The notes: generated by a model from the letters alone, not told the origin. Shown: positions 28,531 to 37,832, numbered from the stretch's first letter. The stretch is DNA of 64,000 nt from JAHFUA01 sp963733935 (GCA_963733935.1 CAVTEQ010000014.1:124001-188000); one strand, 5' to 3'. Numbers and translations are program-made.

Positions 28531-28690
28531 AGGTGTCCCCGCCTGTGTCTTCTTCCCGTTCCATCCCCGCCTGGGCGGACTCAAAATCAGCGATCACCAT
28601 GTGAATGGTCCGCTGCTGAAGGTGAACCGCTCCTGCCAGACCTGCCATCACTTCTCGGAGGCCAGTAGCCGCCGGCGGCGCTAGGCAAGA
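28531..28690 (+). pseudogene. Remnant of an ammonia-forming cytochrome c nitrite reductase gene (nrfA-like)
   Basis: In the frame ending at a TAG near 28684, the stretch LGGLKISDHHVNGPLLKVNR then SCQTCHHFSE is encoded. This resembles the NrfA segment around SDHxVxSPL and a CQTCH heme-binding motif. Upstream residues (CVFFPFHPRLGG) look like a degraded version of the preceding CxxCHMPY region, and no start or further heme motifs follow. It is therefore a short relic about 35-50 codons long. The rest of the gap to 28871 shows no other feature. Confidence 0.45.
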
Positions 28691-28871
28691 GTTGCCGAGT
28701 TCCCCTCGGCAGCCTTTGCCCATGGGCGCTCGTTTTCCACAACAACGCGCGGCCAATCCTGCTAACTGCGTGGAAATACGAGGATGCCAGGCACGCCAGC
28801 CGATTAAAGTACGGACCGCAGAGTGCCGATACTCCGACGAAGGCGCAATACGCTTTCAAGAAGGAGTTGGC

Positions 28872-29393
28872 ATGTCCGTTTCAGGCATTCTTAGCAGTGG
28901 CTTGTCCAGTTACAACGTCCAGAATTTACAGAGCAACCGGCAGCAGTTTCAGCAGGAGTTTCAGCAACTAGGCACGGATCTCCAATCGGGAAATCTTTCC
29001 GCGGCGCAATCCGATTTCGCCACCTTACAGCAGAACGGTCCGCAGGCGAGTTCATCGTCGCAGAGCACGAATCCCCTCGCCCAGGCTTTCAACCAGTTGT
29101 CCACCGATCTGCAAACCGGCAATACCGCGGCGGCGCAGCAGGATTATGCAAAAATCCAGCAGGACCTGCAAAGCCAGGGTGCGCAGATGCACCATCACCA
29201 TCACCACGGTAGCGGCGGAGGCCAGGAGAATCAGATCAGCCAGATGTTCCAGCAATTGGGACAGGATCTGCAGTCAGGCCAACTGTCAGCCGCGCAGCAG
29301 GCCTACGGCTCGCTGCAGACCGACCTGCAGCAGTTCACAGCCCAGGCAATGACGTCATCCCCCGCTTCGGGCGGTGTTTCGCTCAGCGCGTAG
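28872..29393 (+). CDS. Gln-rich triple-repeat protein with natural His6 run
   Basis: A 173-residue protein without signal peptide, starting after AAGGAG at MSVSGILSSGLSSYNVQNLQ. Three copies of a roughly 30-residue helix-turn unit follow: FQQLGTDLQSGNLSAAQSDF, FNQLSTDLQTGNTAAAQQDY and FQQLGQDLQSGQLSAAQQAY. Between units two and three is QMHHHHHHGSGGG, a natural hexahistidine plus Gly linker. The composition is rich in Gln, Ser and Ala and almost lacks Cys and Trp. Similar repeat proteins appear in acidobacteria to my recollection, without known function. The 3' end overlaps the convergent kinase gene by 39 bases. Confidence 0.75.
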   Translation: MSVSGILSSGLSSYNVQNLQSNRQQFQQEFQQLGTDLQSGNLSAAQSDFATLQQNGPQASSSSQSTNPLAQAFNQLSTDLQTGNTAAAQQDYAKIQQDLQSQGAQMHHHHHHGSGGGQENQISQMFQQLGQDLQSGQLSAAQQAYGSLQTDLQQFTAQAMTSSPASGGVSLSA

Positions 29394-30987
29394 TTCAACC
29401 TCGGCATCGGCGGCCGGGCCTGGAGCGGGCCCGGGCTGGTTCGCGGCGGCAGGAAAAGACATTTGGAAGGTAGTGCCGTGGTCCTGTTCGCCGGTGGAGC
29501 TCATCACCTCGATGGCCCCACCATTCTTGCGAACCAGGTCGCGCGAGACCCACAGGCCCAAGCCGGTGCCGATCTCTTTCTTAGTGGAAAAGAAAGGCTC
29601 AAACACCCGGCCCACATCTTGCTCAGTGATCCCATGGCCGTTGTCCGTGACACTTATGGTCACAACGCCGCCGGTAGTGCCGACGGCGATGTCCAGATGA
29701 CCATCCTTGCCGGGCAAGGCGTCGATGGCATTGGCGATCAGGTTGGCTAGAACCTGTTGCAGCTCGCCGCGCGAGGCCAGCAGACGTCCATCCTCGGAGA
29801 ACGCGCGATTGACGGCGATGTTCTTCTGCTCCAGCCGGGCGCGGTAGACCTCCAGCACGGCCTCCACCAGCTCGCGCACGTTGATCTCGCTGGGACCGGA
29901 CTGGTCCTTGTAAAAACCCAGGGTACGGCGAGCGATGGCCGCCACCCGCTCCAGCTCCTGTTCGGCCAGCTTCAGGTATTCCCGCCGCGTGTCCTCCGGC
30001 AGGTCGCCGCGTTGCAGCAGGTAGACCAGGTTGCTGATGGCTTCCAGCGGATTGTTGATCTCATGGGCCACGGTGGCTGCCATGCGCCCGGCGGCGGAGA
30101 GCTTTTCGCTGCGCATCAGCGCGGCTTCGGTTTCGCGGCGCTTCTTGTCCACCTCGTTCATTACCGAGGCAGTATGCAGCGCCAGGATAGTGAACACCGC
30201 CACCGCTACCAGATCTCCCAAAGCGGTTCGCACTTCGATCGGGGCAGCGGCCAGAGAGTGCGCCCACAGGCCAACAAAGCCAATCAGCGGCATGAGGACC
30301 ACAATCGCCAGCACCATCCGCCGCGCGGCCATGCCGCCGGCATAGGAACTCAGCAGGATATCGAGAATGGGATGACGCGAGGCGGCACACGCCAGGGCCA
30401 AGCGCCAGTACGGCAAACAGCAAGGCCGTATGCAGCGCCATAACGCGCCCATACAACTGTGCCACCGAATACATGTATCCGACAATGCTCAGATAGAACA
30501 CCAGGCCCACTAAGCCGGCAAAGAACTCCGCCAGAGGCATGCCTTTTTTCCGCCGCAAGAAAACAAGCTCAGCCCGGCGAAGGCAAAGCCGCACGGCCGT
30601 ATTGACGGCAAAGCGGCCGGGCAGGGGCAGGCTCCAATCCGAAAGGCGGTGGGCAAAGAAGATGCGGTCAATGTGCAGGTCGACGCGAAACAGATATTCG
30701 CTCAAGGTAGCCGCCGCAAACACGGTGACGAAAATTCCCACCAGCTTGCCGGCCCATACGAGGACCGGCCAGCGTGGCAGTTGCAAGAGGATGGAAACGC
30801 CGCACAGCAGGAAGCACAGGCCAGTGCTGGGAGCGATGAAGGTGCCCATCCCCCCACCCTTCAGGATAGGGATGCGGTACTGCCAACCCACCAGCACCAG
30901 CGCTCCCGCCGCTACCAGACCAGCGGCCAGCCCGGCGGCAACGAGTTTGAGAGTGCGCTCCATTCGGCGAGAGGTGAACTGCCGCAA
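29355..30987 (-). CDS. Membrane sensor histidine kinase (frameshifted)
   Basis: The N-terminal part (from 30987, MRQFTSRRMERTLKLVAAGL) has several membrane helices, including GLVGLVFYLSIVGYMYSVAQ. A +1 shift near 30399 joins it to the cytoplasmic part, with the H-box VAHEINNPLEAISNLVYLLQ, N-box NLIANAIDALPGK, G1 box VTDNGHGI and G2 GTGLGLWVS, a complete HisKA/HATPase_c core. Removing one G in GCTTGGCCC restores an open frame of about 540 codons. A second, compensating pair of shifts may exist at 30541-30610, where the alternative frame reads GFAFAGLSLF. No response regulator is adjacent; the cyclic-di-GMP operon diverges upstream. Confidence 0.82.
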
Positions 30988-31113
30988 AATTTAAGATGCG
31001 CCGTTGGCATTCTACGACAGAACAGCACGCCGATTCTGCAGGGGCTCGAGCCTCAGCCGCACCGCGCATGGGCGAGATCACCCTCGGGCGCTGGTTACTG
31101 ACGTTACGTACGC

Positions 31114-31129
31114 TGTGATCCAGGTCACA
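31114..31129. promoter_or_regulatory. CRP/FNR-family-like binding site
   Basis: TGTGATCCAGGTCACA is a perfect TGTGA-N6-TCACA palindrome, the CRP consensus. It lies in the 300-base region between the divergent histidine kinase (start 30987) and the GGDEF gene (start 31288), so it could control either. The rest of that region shows no gene. Confidence 0.55.
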
Positions 31130-31287
31130 TATCCGCGTAACCGCTGCACACAATAATGGGCGTGCACGTTACAGTCGGCCTGCTACTCGCTGGTACGTGC
31201 TCACCTTCCGGCCGCCTGCAAATGAACAATGCAAGATGTGGTCCTCCGGGTAGTGGCGCATTGTGGCGGGAAAACACGGGAGGATGT

Positions 31288-32124
31288 ATGGATCAGAACT
31301 GGCAGGAACGGGCTGGGCAACTCAACCGCCAAATGGAGGCGATCACAGGCCGGGATCTTAAGCTTTGGATCTTCACGTTTGCGGTTGTCGTCATACTATC
31401 GGTTGGGGTTCTTCTTCTTGGTTTTTCGAACTTCCTATGGGCAAACACTTCGCGTTCCACCGTTGAACTAGGCGCCAGCCTGGTTCTACTGGTGCTGATC
31501 TTCGGCGGATATGTATTCCACCGAAGGCATCGATACAGTCGGAGCCGCGAGGAGCTGATACGCGAACTTATCTACTGCGAAAAAGTGCAGAGCCTTGCTC
31601 TGATTGATCCTCTTACGCAAACCTTCAGCACCTGCTACCTGGATCAGGTGCTGCCGAGAGAGATCAGCCGCGCCAATCGCCATGGGGACATGATCACTTT
31701 CATGATGATCGAAGTTGCCGGGTGGGCAAAGGCAATCAAGCAGAAAGACACGCTGGTCGGCGATCAAATGTTGGTGGGAGCGGCGCAATTTCTGAAGAAT
31801 ACCTTCCGGGGGTCCGACATTGTGCTCCGCTACGGCATCAAGCGCTTCCTGATAATTATGCCGGAAACCAATGAGAGCCAGGCGAACTGTGCGCTTGAAC
31901 GCATGTTCGACCGCCTCGACCCCTGGCACCTGGAATCCAATAATCCCTTCGAACTGGATCTCAGAGTTGGCATGGCGACCTATGCGCGCGGAGCGGACGC
32001 CAATGTTGTCCTAAAGCAGGCTGAAAAACGACTCCAGTCTGAACAAGCCGATCTGCAGAGTCACCGTGACTTCGCCGTCTGCGTGGAGTCGACATGCGAT
32101 CCTTTACCCGCGAGTGATCTATGA
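31288..32124 (+). CDS. Membrane protein with degenerate GGDEF domain
   Basis: About 278 residues, starting after GGAGG at MDQNWQERAGQLNRQMEAIT. Two membrane helices (FTFAVVVILSVGVLLLGFSN and GASLVLLVLIFGGYVF) precede a GGDEF-fold domain (LIDPLTQTFSTCYLDQVLPR onward). The signature loop reads RYGIKRFLII where active enzymes have GGDEF, so diguanylate cyclase activity is unlikely. It may act as a sensor or partner for the next gene, whose ATG overlaps this stop by four bases (ATGA). Confidence 0.82.
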   Translation: MDQNWQERAGQLNRQMEAITGRDLKLWIFTFAVVVILSVGVLLLGFSNFLWANTSRSTVELGASLVLLVLIFGGYVFHRRHRYSRSREELIRELIYCEKVQSLALIDPLTQTFSTCYLDQVLPREISRANRHGDMITFMMIEVAGWAKAIKQKDTLVGDQMLVGAAQFLKNTFRGSDIVLRYGIKRFLIIMPETNESQANCALERMFDRLDPWHLESNNPFELDLRVGMATYARGADANVVLKQAEKRLQSEQADLQSHRDFAVCVESTCDPLPASDL

Positions 32125-35100
32125 GCACGCAATGGCAGGAGCCAAACCCGAAGGCCGGGCCGCCCTTCCGCACGGGTAACTGGCGCCCATTGAAGCACCG
32201 GCCGCTGGGGCTGGAACTCGGAGTGGCCTTCGGCGTCCTGGTTGCCATTTTGATCGGGATCGGAGTCTTGGGGCTTAGCCGAATGCACCAAGTCAACGCC
32301 GACTTTGAGGATGTACTTGGCCGGCGGTTTGCGAAAATGCGGTTGGCGCGCGAAGCTCTCATGTACTCGAATCAGAACAGTCGTATCACCATGGAAATAT
32401 TTCTCCTGAACGACAAACGACTGATCGAGCCGCTTCTCACCAAACGGGCTGAGAACACGCAAAAAATTTCCGAATTGGTGGTAAAAATCGAAAATCAATG
32501 CGACTCCCAGGACGAAAGACAGCTCCTGGCTGCCGTTTACAACACAAGAACCCCCTACGTTGAAAGTTACTTGCGAGCGTTGCATTTATTTGTCGATGAG
32601 CAGCAGCGAGAAGCGGCACGCGCCATCATGGTTCAGGAAACAACTCCAGCTCTGTACAAGTATCACGAGGCCTGGAGCGAGTTCCTGCGGTTCGAAGTGG
32701 ACCAGATAGACAGCGCCGCGAACGAGAGCCGGGAGCGTTACGAGCGTACGCGCACCATTGTTCTCTTACTGATTCTGCTCGCCGTGATCGTGGCCGTGGC
32801 GATCGCTTTTTTTGTAACCCGCAGAATGACGGAGGAGATGAGGACGCGCCTTCTGGCCGAGCAAAAAGCACGCATCCTCAACGCGAAGCTGGAGCAACGG
32901 GTGGAACAGCGCACCCAGGACCTTGCCCTTTCCAACCAACGATTGACGGCCGAAATCGCGGAACGCAAATCTGTGGAGGATCAGCTCCGCATGAAGGCGG
33001 CAGCACTCGAAGCTGCGGCCAACTCCATTGTGATCACCGATGTCACCGGCAAAATATTCTGGGTGAACTCTGCCTTCACGCAATTAACGGGTTACAGTGG
33101 CAAAGAGGCTCTTGGGCAGAATCCTCGAATGCTTAACTCCGGCAAACAGGACCGTTCCTTCTATGCCCATCTCTGGCAGACGATCACTTCGGGAGAGGTC
33201 TGGCATGGCGAGGTCACCAATCGGCGCAAAGATGGAAGCCTTTATGAAGAAGAGACGACCATCACGCCGGTCCGCGCCGAGAATGGTGATATCACCCACT
33301 TTGTGGCCATCAAGCAGGACATCACCACGCGCAAGGCAATTGCAGAAGCGTTGTTGCACGCGGAAGAAAAATACCGCGGCCTGGTTGAAGAAGCGGTCGT
33401 CGGGATCTTCCAGGCCACTCCGGACGGGCACATCATCAGTGCCAATCCGGCCATGGCCCGGATGCACGGTTACGCGTCGCCGGCAGAGCTGATCTCAGAA
33501 GTTTCCAACGCTGCAACCCAGCTTTTCGTAAATCCGAACCAATTGCAGGAAATCTCGCGCCTGCTGGAAAGAGATGGTGTCGCGCGCAACGTAGAAGTGG
33601 AAGTCTATCGCAAAGACCGCACCAAGGCATGGTTCCTCAGCAACCTGCGCGCCGTGCGCGATCCGGATGGCAAGGTCGTCCGCCACGAAGGCACGGTCCA
33701 GGACATCACGGAACGCAAGACGATGGCGGAAGCGTTGTCGCGGGCGCAAGAAACCTACCGCGCGATGGTCGAACAGGCGGTTGTGGGCATCTATCGAACC
33801 ACGCCGGACGGAAAGTTTCTCAGCGTCAACCTGGCTCTCGCCAAGATGGCTGGTTTTGACTCGGTTCAAGACTTTCTGAGCAAAATCACTGACGCGGGGC
33901 AAATCTATGCTGATCCAAAGCGCCGCGACGAGTTCCGGCGGCTGATCGCGGCACATGGGGAGGTGCGCGATTTCGAATTAGAGGTCCAGCCCCGGAACGG
34001 GAAGAAGCGGACTCTTTCATTAAGTGGACGCGCTGCACGCGATCCCAACGGAGTGGATCTCTATTACGAAGGGATAGTTCAGGATATAACGGAACGCAAA
34101 GCTGCTGAGGAACAGGTCCAGTTTCTGGCCTACTACGATGCGCTCACGGGTTTGCCGAATCGGACTCTGCTCCGGGATCGGCTAGCCCAGGCGCTGGCCA
34201 GTGCCCGGCGGCGGCGGGAGAAAGTCGCGTTATTGTTCCTGGATATTGATCGTTTCAAGACCATTAACGATTCGCTGGGGCACTCAGCCGGCGACCTGCT
34301 TTTGAAAGAGGTCGCCAAGCGGCTCAAGAGCTGGGCGCGCGAACAGGACACCGTGGCCCGGTTAGGCGGTGACGAGTTTCTCGTGGTGCTGACTGGCGTG
34401 AAGGATGTCACCGGCGCGGCCATCGCCGCCGACCGCCTGATGAAGGTGATGAGCACGGAGTTTACGGTTCAAGGCCATCTGCTCAGTGCCAGTTGCAGCC
34501 TCGGCATCAGCGTATTTCCCGATCATGGCAGTGACGCCGAAGCCCTCATCAAGAATGCGGACGCCGCCATGTACTGCGCCAAGGAGAATGGGAGGAACAA
34601 CTTCCAGTTTTTCACCCAGGAAATGAACAATAAGGCGGTGGAACGGCTGACCCTCGAAAGTAGCTTGCGGCTGGCGATCGAACGGGAGGAGCTTTTCCTT
34701 GTGTATCAGCCGCAGTGGGATGTGACCACTGGGAATATCACCGGAGCCGAAGCCCTTCTGCGCTGGCGCCATCCGGAGCTGGGCCTTGTCCCACCCGACC
34801 GATTCATCCCCATTGCCGAGAACAGCGGTCTGATCGTGCCCATTGGCGAATGGGTGCTCAGGACGGCTTGCGCTCAGGCTCGGCAATGGCAAGACCAAGG
34901 CCTTCCCCCGCTTCCCGTCGCCGTAAATGTTTCCGCCGTACAGTTCCGCCAGGAGAGCTTCCCCGAACTTGTAAGAAAGGTCCTGCACGAAACCGGTCTA
35001 CCCGCTCAATACCTCGAACTGGAGCTTACCGAAAGCCTGCTGCTCTCCGCCGCAGACACAACCCTGTCTATGTTGCATAAATTGAAGCGGATGGGGGTGA

Positions 35101-35456
35101 AACTCTCCATCGACGATTTCGGGACCGGATATTCCAGTCTCAGCTACCTCAATCAATTGCCCGTCTACAAGTTGAAGATTGATCGTTCGTTTGTGCGCGA
35201 TATTACGGTCGATCCGGATGACGCCGCGATCACAGGCACCATCATCAGCATGGCCAAGAACCTTAATCTGAAGGTGATCGCTGAAGGTGTCGAGAACGAA
35301 CAGCAAATGTCGTTCTTGCGACAACACGATTGCGATGAAGTCCAAGGGTACTACTTTAGCCGTCCCCTGGAAGTCGGCGATTTCTCCGCCAAGGTGCGGA
35401 GCACATTGTTGCCAGAGCTCGATTTGCAGGCCACGACGGCGCCCGCCAGCTATTGA
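32121..35456 (+). CDS. PAS-GGDEF-EAL cyclic-di-GMP signalling protein
   Basis: An 1111-residue membrane protein. Helix 1 (GVAFGVLVAILIGIGVLGLS), a periplasmic four-helix sensor of about 170 residues, and helix 2 (TIVLLLILLAVIVAVAIAFF) are followed by a coiled coil, three PAS/PAC domains (from about residues 293, 412 and 538), a GGDEF domain with an intact RLGGDEFLVVL (about 746), and an EAL domain with GAEALLRW (about 875), LELTESLLL and IDDFGTGYSSLSYL. Both synthesis and hydrolysis motifs look complete, so it could be bifunctional or switch by sensing. It is translationally coupled to the degenerate-GGDEF gene upstream. Confidence 0.95.
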   Translation: MSTQWQEPNPKAGPPFRTGNWRPLKHRPLGLELGVAFGVLVAILIGIGVLGLSRMHQVNADFEDVLGRRFAKMRLAREALMYSNQNSRITMEIFLLNDKRLIEPLLTKRAENTQKISELVVKIENQCDSQDERQLLAAVYNTRTPYVESYLRALHLFVDEQQREAARAIMVQETTPALYKYHEAWSEFLRFEVDQIDSAANESRERYERTRTIVLLLILLAVIVAVAIAFFVTRRMTEEMRTRLLAEQKARILNAKLEQRVEQRTQDLALSNQRLTAEIAERKSVEDQLRMKAAALEAAANSIVITDVTGKIFWVNSAFTQLTGYSGKEALGQNPRMLNSGKQDRSFYAHLWQTITSGEVWHGEVTNRRKDGSLYEEETTITPVRAENGDITHFVAIKQDITTRKAIAEALLHAEEKYRGLVEEAVVGIFQATPDGHIISANPAMARMHGYASPAELISEVSNAATQLFVNPNQLQEISRLLERDGVARNVEVEVYRKDRTKAWFLSNLRAVRDPDGKVVRHEGTVQDITERKTMAEALSRAQETYRAMVEQAVVGIYRTTPDGKFLSVNLALAKMAGFDSVQDFLSKITDAGQIYADPKRRDEFRRLIAAHGEVRDFELEVQPRNGKKRTLSLSGRAARDPNGVDLYYEGIVQDITERKAAEEQVQFLAYYDALTGLPNRTLLRDRLAQALASARRRREKVALLFLDIDRFKTINDSLGHSAGDLLLKEVAKRLKSWAREQDTVARLGGDEFLVVLTGVKDVTGAAIAADRLMKVMSTEFTVQGHLLSASCSLGISVFPDHGSDAEALIKNADAAMYCAKENGRNNFQFFTQEMNNKAVERLTLESSLRLAIEREELFLVYQPQWDVTTGNITGAEALLRWRHPELGLVPPDRFIPIAENSGLIVPIGEWVLRTACAQARQWQDQGLPPLPVAVNVSAVQFRQESFPELVRKVLHETGLPAQYLELELTESLLLSAADTTLSMLHKLKRMGVKLSIDDFGTGYSSLSYLNQLPVYKLKIDRSFVRDITVDPDDAAITGTIISMAKNLNLKVIAEGVENEQQMSFLRQHDCDEVQGYYFSRPLEVGDFSAKVRSTLLPELDLQATTAPASY

Positions 35457-35472
35457 CCAAAGGCGGGGACCG

Positions 35473-36408
35473 TCAAAAGGAAATCTTGCCTCGGGCCCGC
35501 AGTTCGCTGGGCAGCAGGGCGTTATAGACAAATTCATGGACGGGGGTGCTGAATCCCCGTGCGCGCCCCAATCGCACCACCGCTCCGCTCTGGGCTTCGA
35601 GCTCCGAGGGCCGCCCTGCGATCAGGTCTCGCTGCATGGAAGCAGTGCCGGCCGGCGGCAGCGAATCGATAAACTTCATGGTCGTGGCGACCGACTCATC
35701 GGCCACTGGAACGCCGCAGGCGCGCGCCAGCCCGACAATCTCCTGCATGGCGCGCTCCAGCAGCGATCGCGTTTCCGGCAGGCTGCGAATCACGCCCGCG
35801 GGCGCGCGCGTCACCCCTCCGACTCCGCCGAACGAGGCAATGAACTCGAACTTCTCCCACAGCGCCACCTGGATGTTATCCGGAACCCGGGTTTCGAGTC
35901 CCGCTGCCCTGAGGCACTCCACCAACCGCGCCAGGCGGGGCGTCTGCTCATTTTTCCATTCTCCGATGGTGATTAGAGGATCAAAGCCCAAGTGCCGGAT
36001 GGCCCCCGGCGCTTCCACCATGGCGATAACGTGGCACATTCCTCCCAGCACATGCTCCGGACCCAGGACCGCCACCAACTGGTCGTAAGCCTCGACCCCG
36101 TTTTGAAAGGGGACCACTACCGTCTGCGGGCCAATCATGCCGCCGATTTGCTGCGCCGCTTCCGTTACCTGCCAGGCTTTGGTGGTCACGAAAACGGCAT
36201 CCACCGGTCCCACACTGGCGGGATCGCTCGTGGCGTTCACCTGTGGCAGAGTAATGTCGCCCAATGGGCTCTCCACCCGCAGACCATTCGTGCGCAGCGC
36301 CTCCAGCATGGCGCCACGAGCCACGAAGACCACGTCGTTGCCCGCTTTGGCCAGGCGGCCTCCGAAGTAGCCTCCCAAGCCTCCAATTCCTATGAAAGCA
36401 ATTCTCAT
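35473..36408 (-). CDS. panE: 2-dehydropantoate 2-reductase (ketopantoate reductase family)
   Basis: A 311-residue NADPH-dependent reductase: MRIAFIGIGGLGGYFGGRLA carries the GxGxxG motif, VTTKAWQ and VPFQNGVEAYDQL form the conserved substrate region with the Lys and Asn, and ALWEKFEFIASFGGVGGVTR is the C-terminal helical core with its catalytic-region Lys. PanE reduces ketopantoate to pantoate in pantothenate and CoA synthesis. Several paralogues usually exist, so the specific role is not certain. It is convergent with the EAL gene, with 16 bases between stops. Confidence 0.88.
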   Translation of the reverse strand: MRIAFIGIGGLGGYFGGRLAKAGNDVVFVARGAMLEALRTNGLRVESPLGDITLPQVNATSDPASVGPVDAVFVTTKAWQVTEAAQQIGGMIGPQTVVVPFQNGVEAYDQLVAVLGPEHVLGGMCHVIAMVEAPGAIRHLGFDPLITIGEWKNEQTPRLARLVECLRAAGLETRVPDNIQVALWEKFEFIASFGGVGGVTRAPAGVIRSLPETRSLLERAMQEIVGLARACGVPVADESVATTMKFIDSLPPAGTASMQRDLIAGRPSELEAQSGAVVRLGRARGFSTPVHEFVYNALLPSELRARGKISF

Positions 36409-36610
36409 TGGCGAGTACCTTCAGCCAGAGATGTGTTGAAGATGATGTTATGCGCAAAATTTGTGTTGCTGGGCTACGCGGACTGGGATCAAGGAAGCGG
36501 CACAGGGTCACTGAGACGTGCGGAATATTGTAGTAATCGCAGGCTGGTGGGAAGGCAACTCGGGTTCCATGCCGCAGATTCCAATCATCTGAGAAAGGAA
36601 AGACCGAAGA

Positions 36611-36877
36611 ATGCGATCCAGATACCTTACTTTGCTCCTGCTCACTGCTGCGCTGACCTTGCCACTTCTGGGGTGCGCCGAGCACAGATACGCCCGGGTC
36701 TACGACCCTTACTACAACGACTACCATCGCTGGGGTCCGGGCGAAGTCCGTTATTACAACCAGTGGGAGGTCGAGGGCCACCGGGAACACCGCGAGTGGA
36801 ATCAACGATCTCCCGAAGATCAGAAGGAGTACTGGGGCTGGCGTCACGGCCACGATCACGACCACGACAAGCACTAA
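36611..36877 (+). CDS. Small lipoprotein with His/Asp-rich tail
   Basis: An 88-residue predicted lipoprotein with signal LTLLLLTAALTLPLLGC, whose LLGC lipobox marks the acylated Cys at about residue 22. The mature part is rich in Tyr, Trp and charged residues (YDPYYNDYHRWGPGEVRYYN) and ends GHDHDHDKH, a probable metal-binding tail. GAAAGGAAAG precedes the start. No family known. Confidence 0.7.
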   Translation: MRSRYLTLLLLTAALTLPLLGCAEHRYARVYDPYYNDYHRWGPGEVRYYNQWEVEGHREHREWNQRSPEDQKEYWGWRHGHDHDHDKH

Positions 36878-36888
36878 CGCCTGAGAGC

Positions 36889-37392
36889 TTACTCCCCGCG
36901 CGCCTGTTTGCGGCGCTCGAGCTCGGCGCGGCGGTGTTCGCGGCGGCGGCCGGCGTCCTCGTAGCGGCGCTTTTCCTCGTCGCTCTCGGGCATGATAGGT
37001 GGAACCGGGACGCGGTTACCCTGTTTGTCCACGGCAACGTAGGTCAGGTAGGCGGAGCTGACGTGGCGCCGTTCGCCGGTGAGGTAACTCTCCACCCAGC
37101 ACTTCACGCCAACCTCCATCGAAGTGCGGAAGGCGCGGTTGACCGACGAACGCAAGATCAGCAAGTCGCCCACGTGCACCGGAGCGAGAAAATCGAGGTG
37201 ATCGGTTGACGCGGTGACAACGTAACTTCGCGAATGGCGATGGGCGGCAATGGCGCCGGCGATATCGATGTGGTGCATCAGGCGTCCGCCCAGCAGGTTG
37301 CCGAGCGGGTTGGCGTCGTTGGGCAGCACGGCTTCCGCCATCTCCGACTGCGAGGCTTGGACTGAACGCGGCGTGAGATCGGACGGGCTCAT
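36889..37392 (-). CDS. Acyl-CoA thioesterase (YciA/BFIT-like hotdog protein)
   Basis: A 167-residue hotdog-fold thioesterase. NDANPLGNLLGGRLMHHIDI contains the N-x4-GG-LM signature of the YciA/acyl-CoA thioester hydrolase group, followed by TASTDHLDFLAPVHVGDLL. These enzymes hydrolyse acyl-CoA to free acid and CoA. The C-terminal 40 residues are highly charged and probably helical (EEKRRYEDAGRRREHRRAEL). The start overlaps the stop of the preceding Cys-rich gene (ATGA), so the two are translationally coupled. Confidence 0.87.
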   Translation of the reverse strand: MSPSDLTPRSVQASQSEMAEAVLPNDANPLGNLLGGRLMHHIDIAGAIAAHRHSRSYVVTASTDHLDFLAPVHVGDLLILRSSVNRAFRTSMEVGVKCWVESYLTGERRHVSSAYLTYVAVDKQGNRVPVPPIMPESDEEKRRYEDAGRRREHRRAELERRKQARGE

Positions 37393-37829
37393 GCTGGATT
37401 ATGTGGCGCGGGCGCCCCCGCCCGCGAGCGCTGGAAATATGACTCGAGATAGCAGGCGGCCATCGCCTGAACGCGCGGATCAGGGTGCCGCGTGGTCCAG
37501 CAGCAGCCTGCCGCATCGTACTCGAGCATGCCGTGCGTCCCGGGACAATGAGAGACCTCGAGGACGTAGCAAATCTGGACACGCTGTTCGCGATCGCGCG
37601 CCACGGAAAATCGTACCGCGTCATAGCGATGCTGATTGGGAATTCGCTGGCACTGGCCGGCATATCCCAGGTTGCAGAACCGGCGCAGCTGGTCGTCCGA
37701 GGGCACGAATTGCTGGTCCGCGGACGCGGTGCAGAGTCCGCGCCAGCCGTCGCCCAGCGGCAGCCGTGCGCGGTGCGGCCAGGCGCCGTCGTGAAATCTT
37801 TCTGTAGGGATGAAGTAAGGACAAGCCAT
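37389..37829 (-). CDS. Cys-rich conserved hypothetical protein
   Basis: A 146-residue cytosolic protein beginning MACPYFIPTERFHDGAWPHR, with nine Cys residues (CPYF, GLCTAS, RFCNLGYAGQCQ, QICYVLEVSHC, GCCWTT, AACY). The pattern with an RRFCNLGYAGQCQR core could coordinate metal or an iron-sulfur cluster. The four-base overlap with the thioesterase start suggests joint function. I do not recognise a characterised family. Confidence 0.65.
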   Translation of the reverse strand: MACPYFIPTERFHDGAWPHRARLPLGDGWRGLCTASADQQFVPSDDQLRRFCNLGYAGQCQRIPNQHRYDAVRFSVARDREQRVQICYVLEVSHCPGTHGMLEYDAAGCCWTTRHPDPRVQAMAACYLESYFQRSRAGAPAPHNPA

Positions 37830-37832
37830 AAA

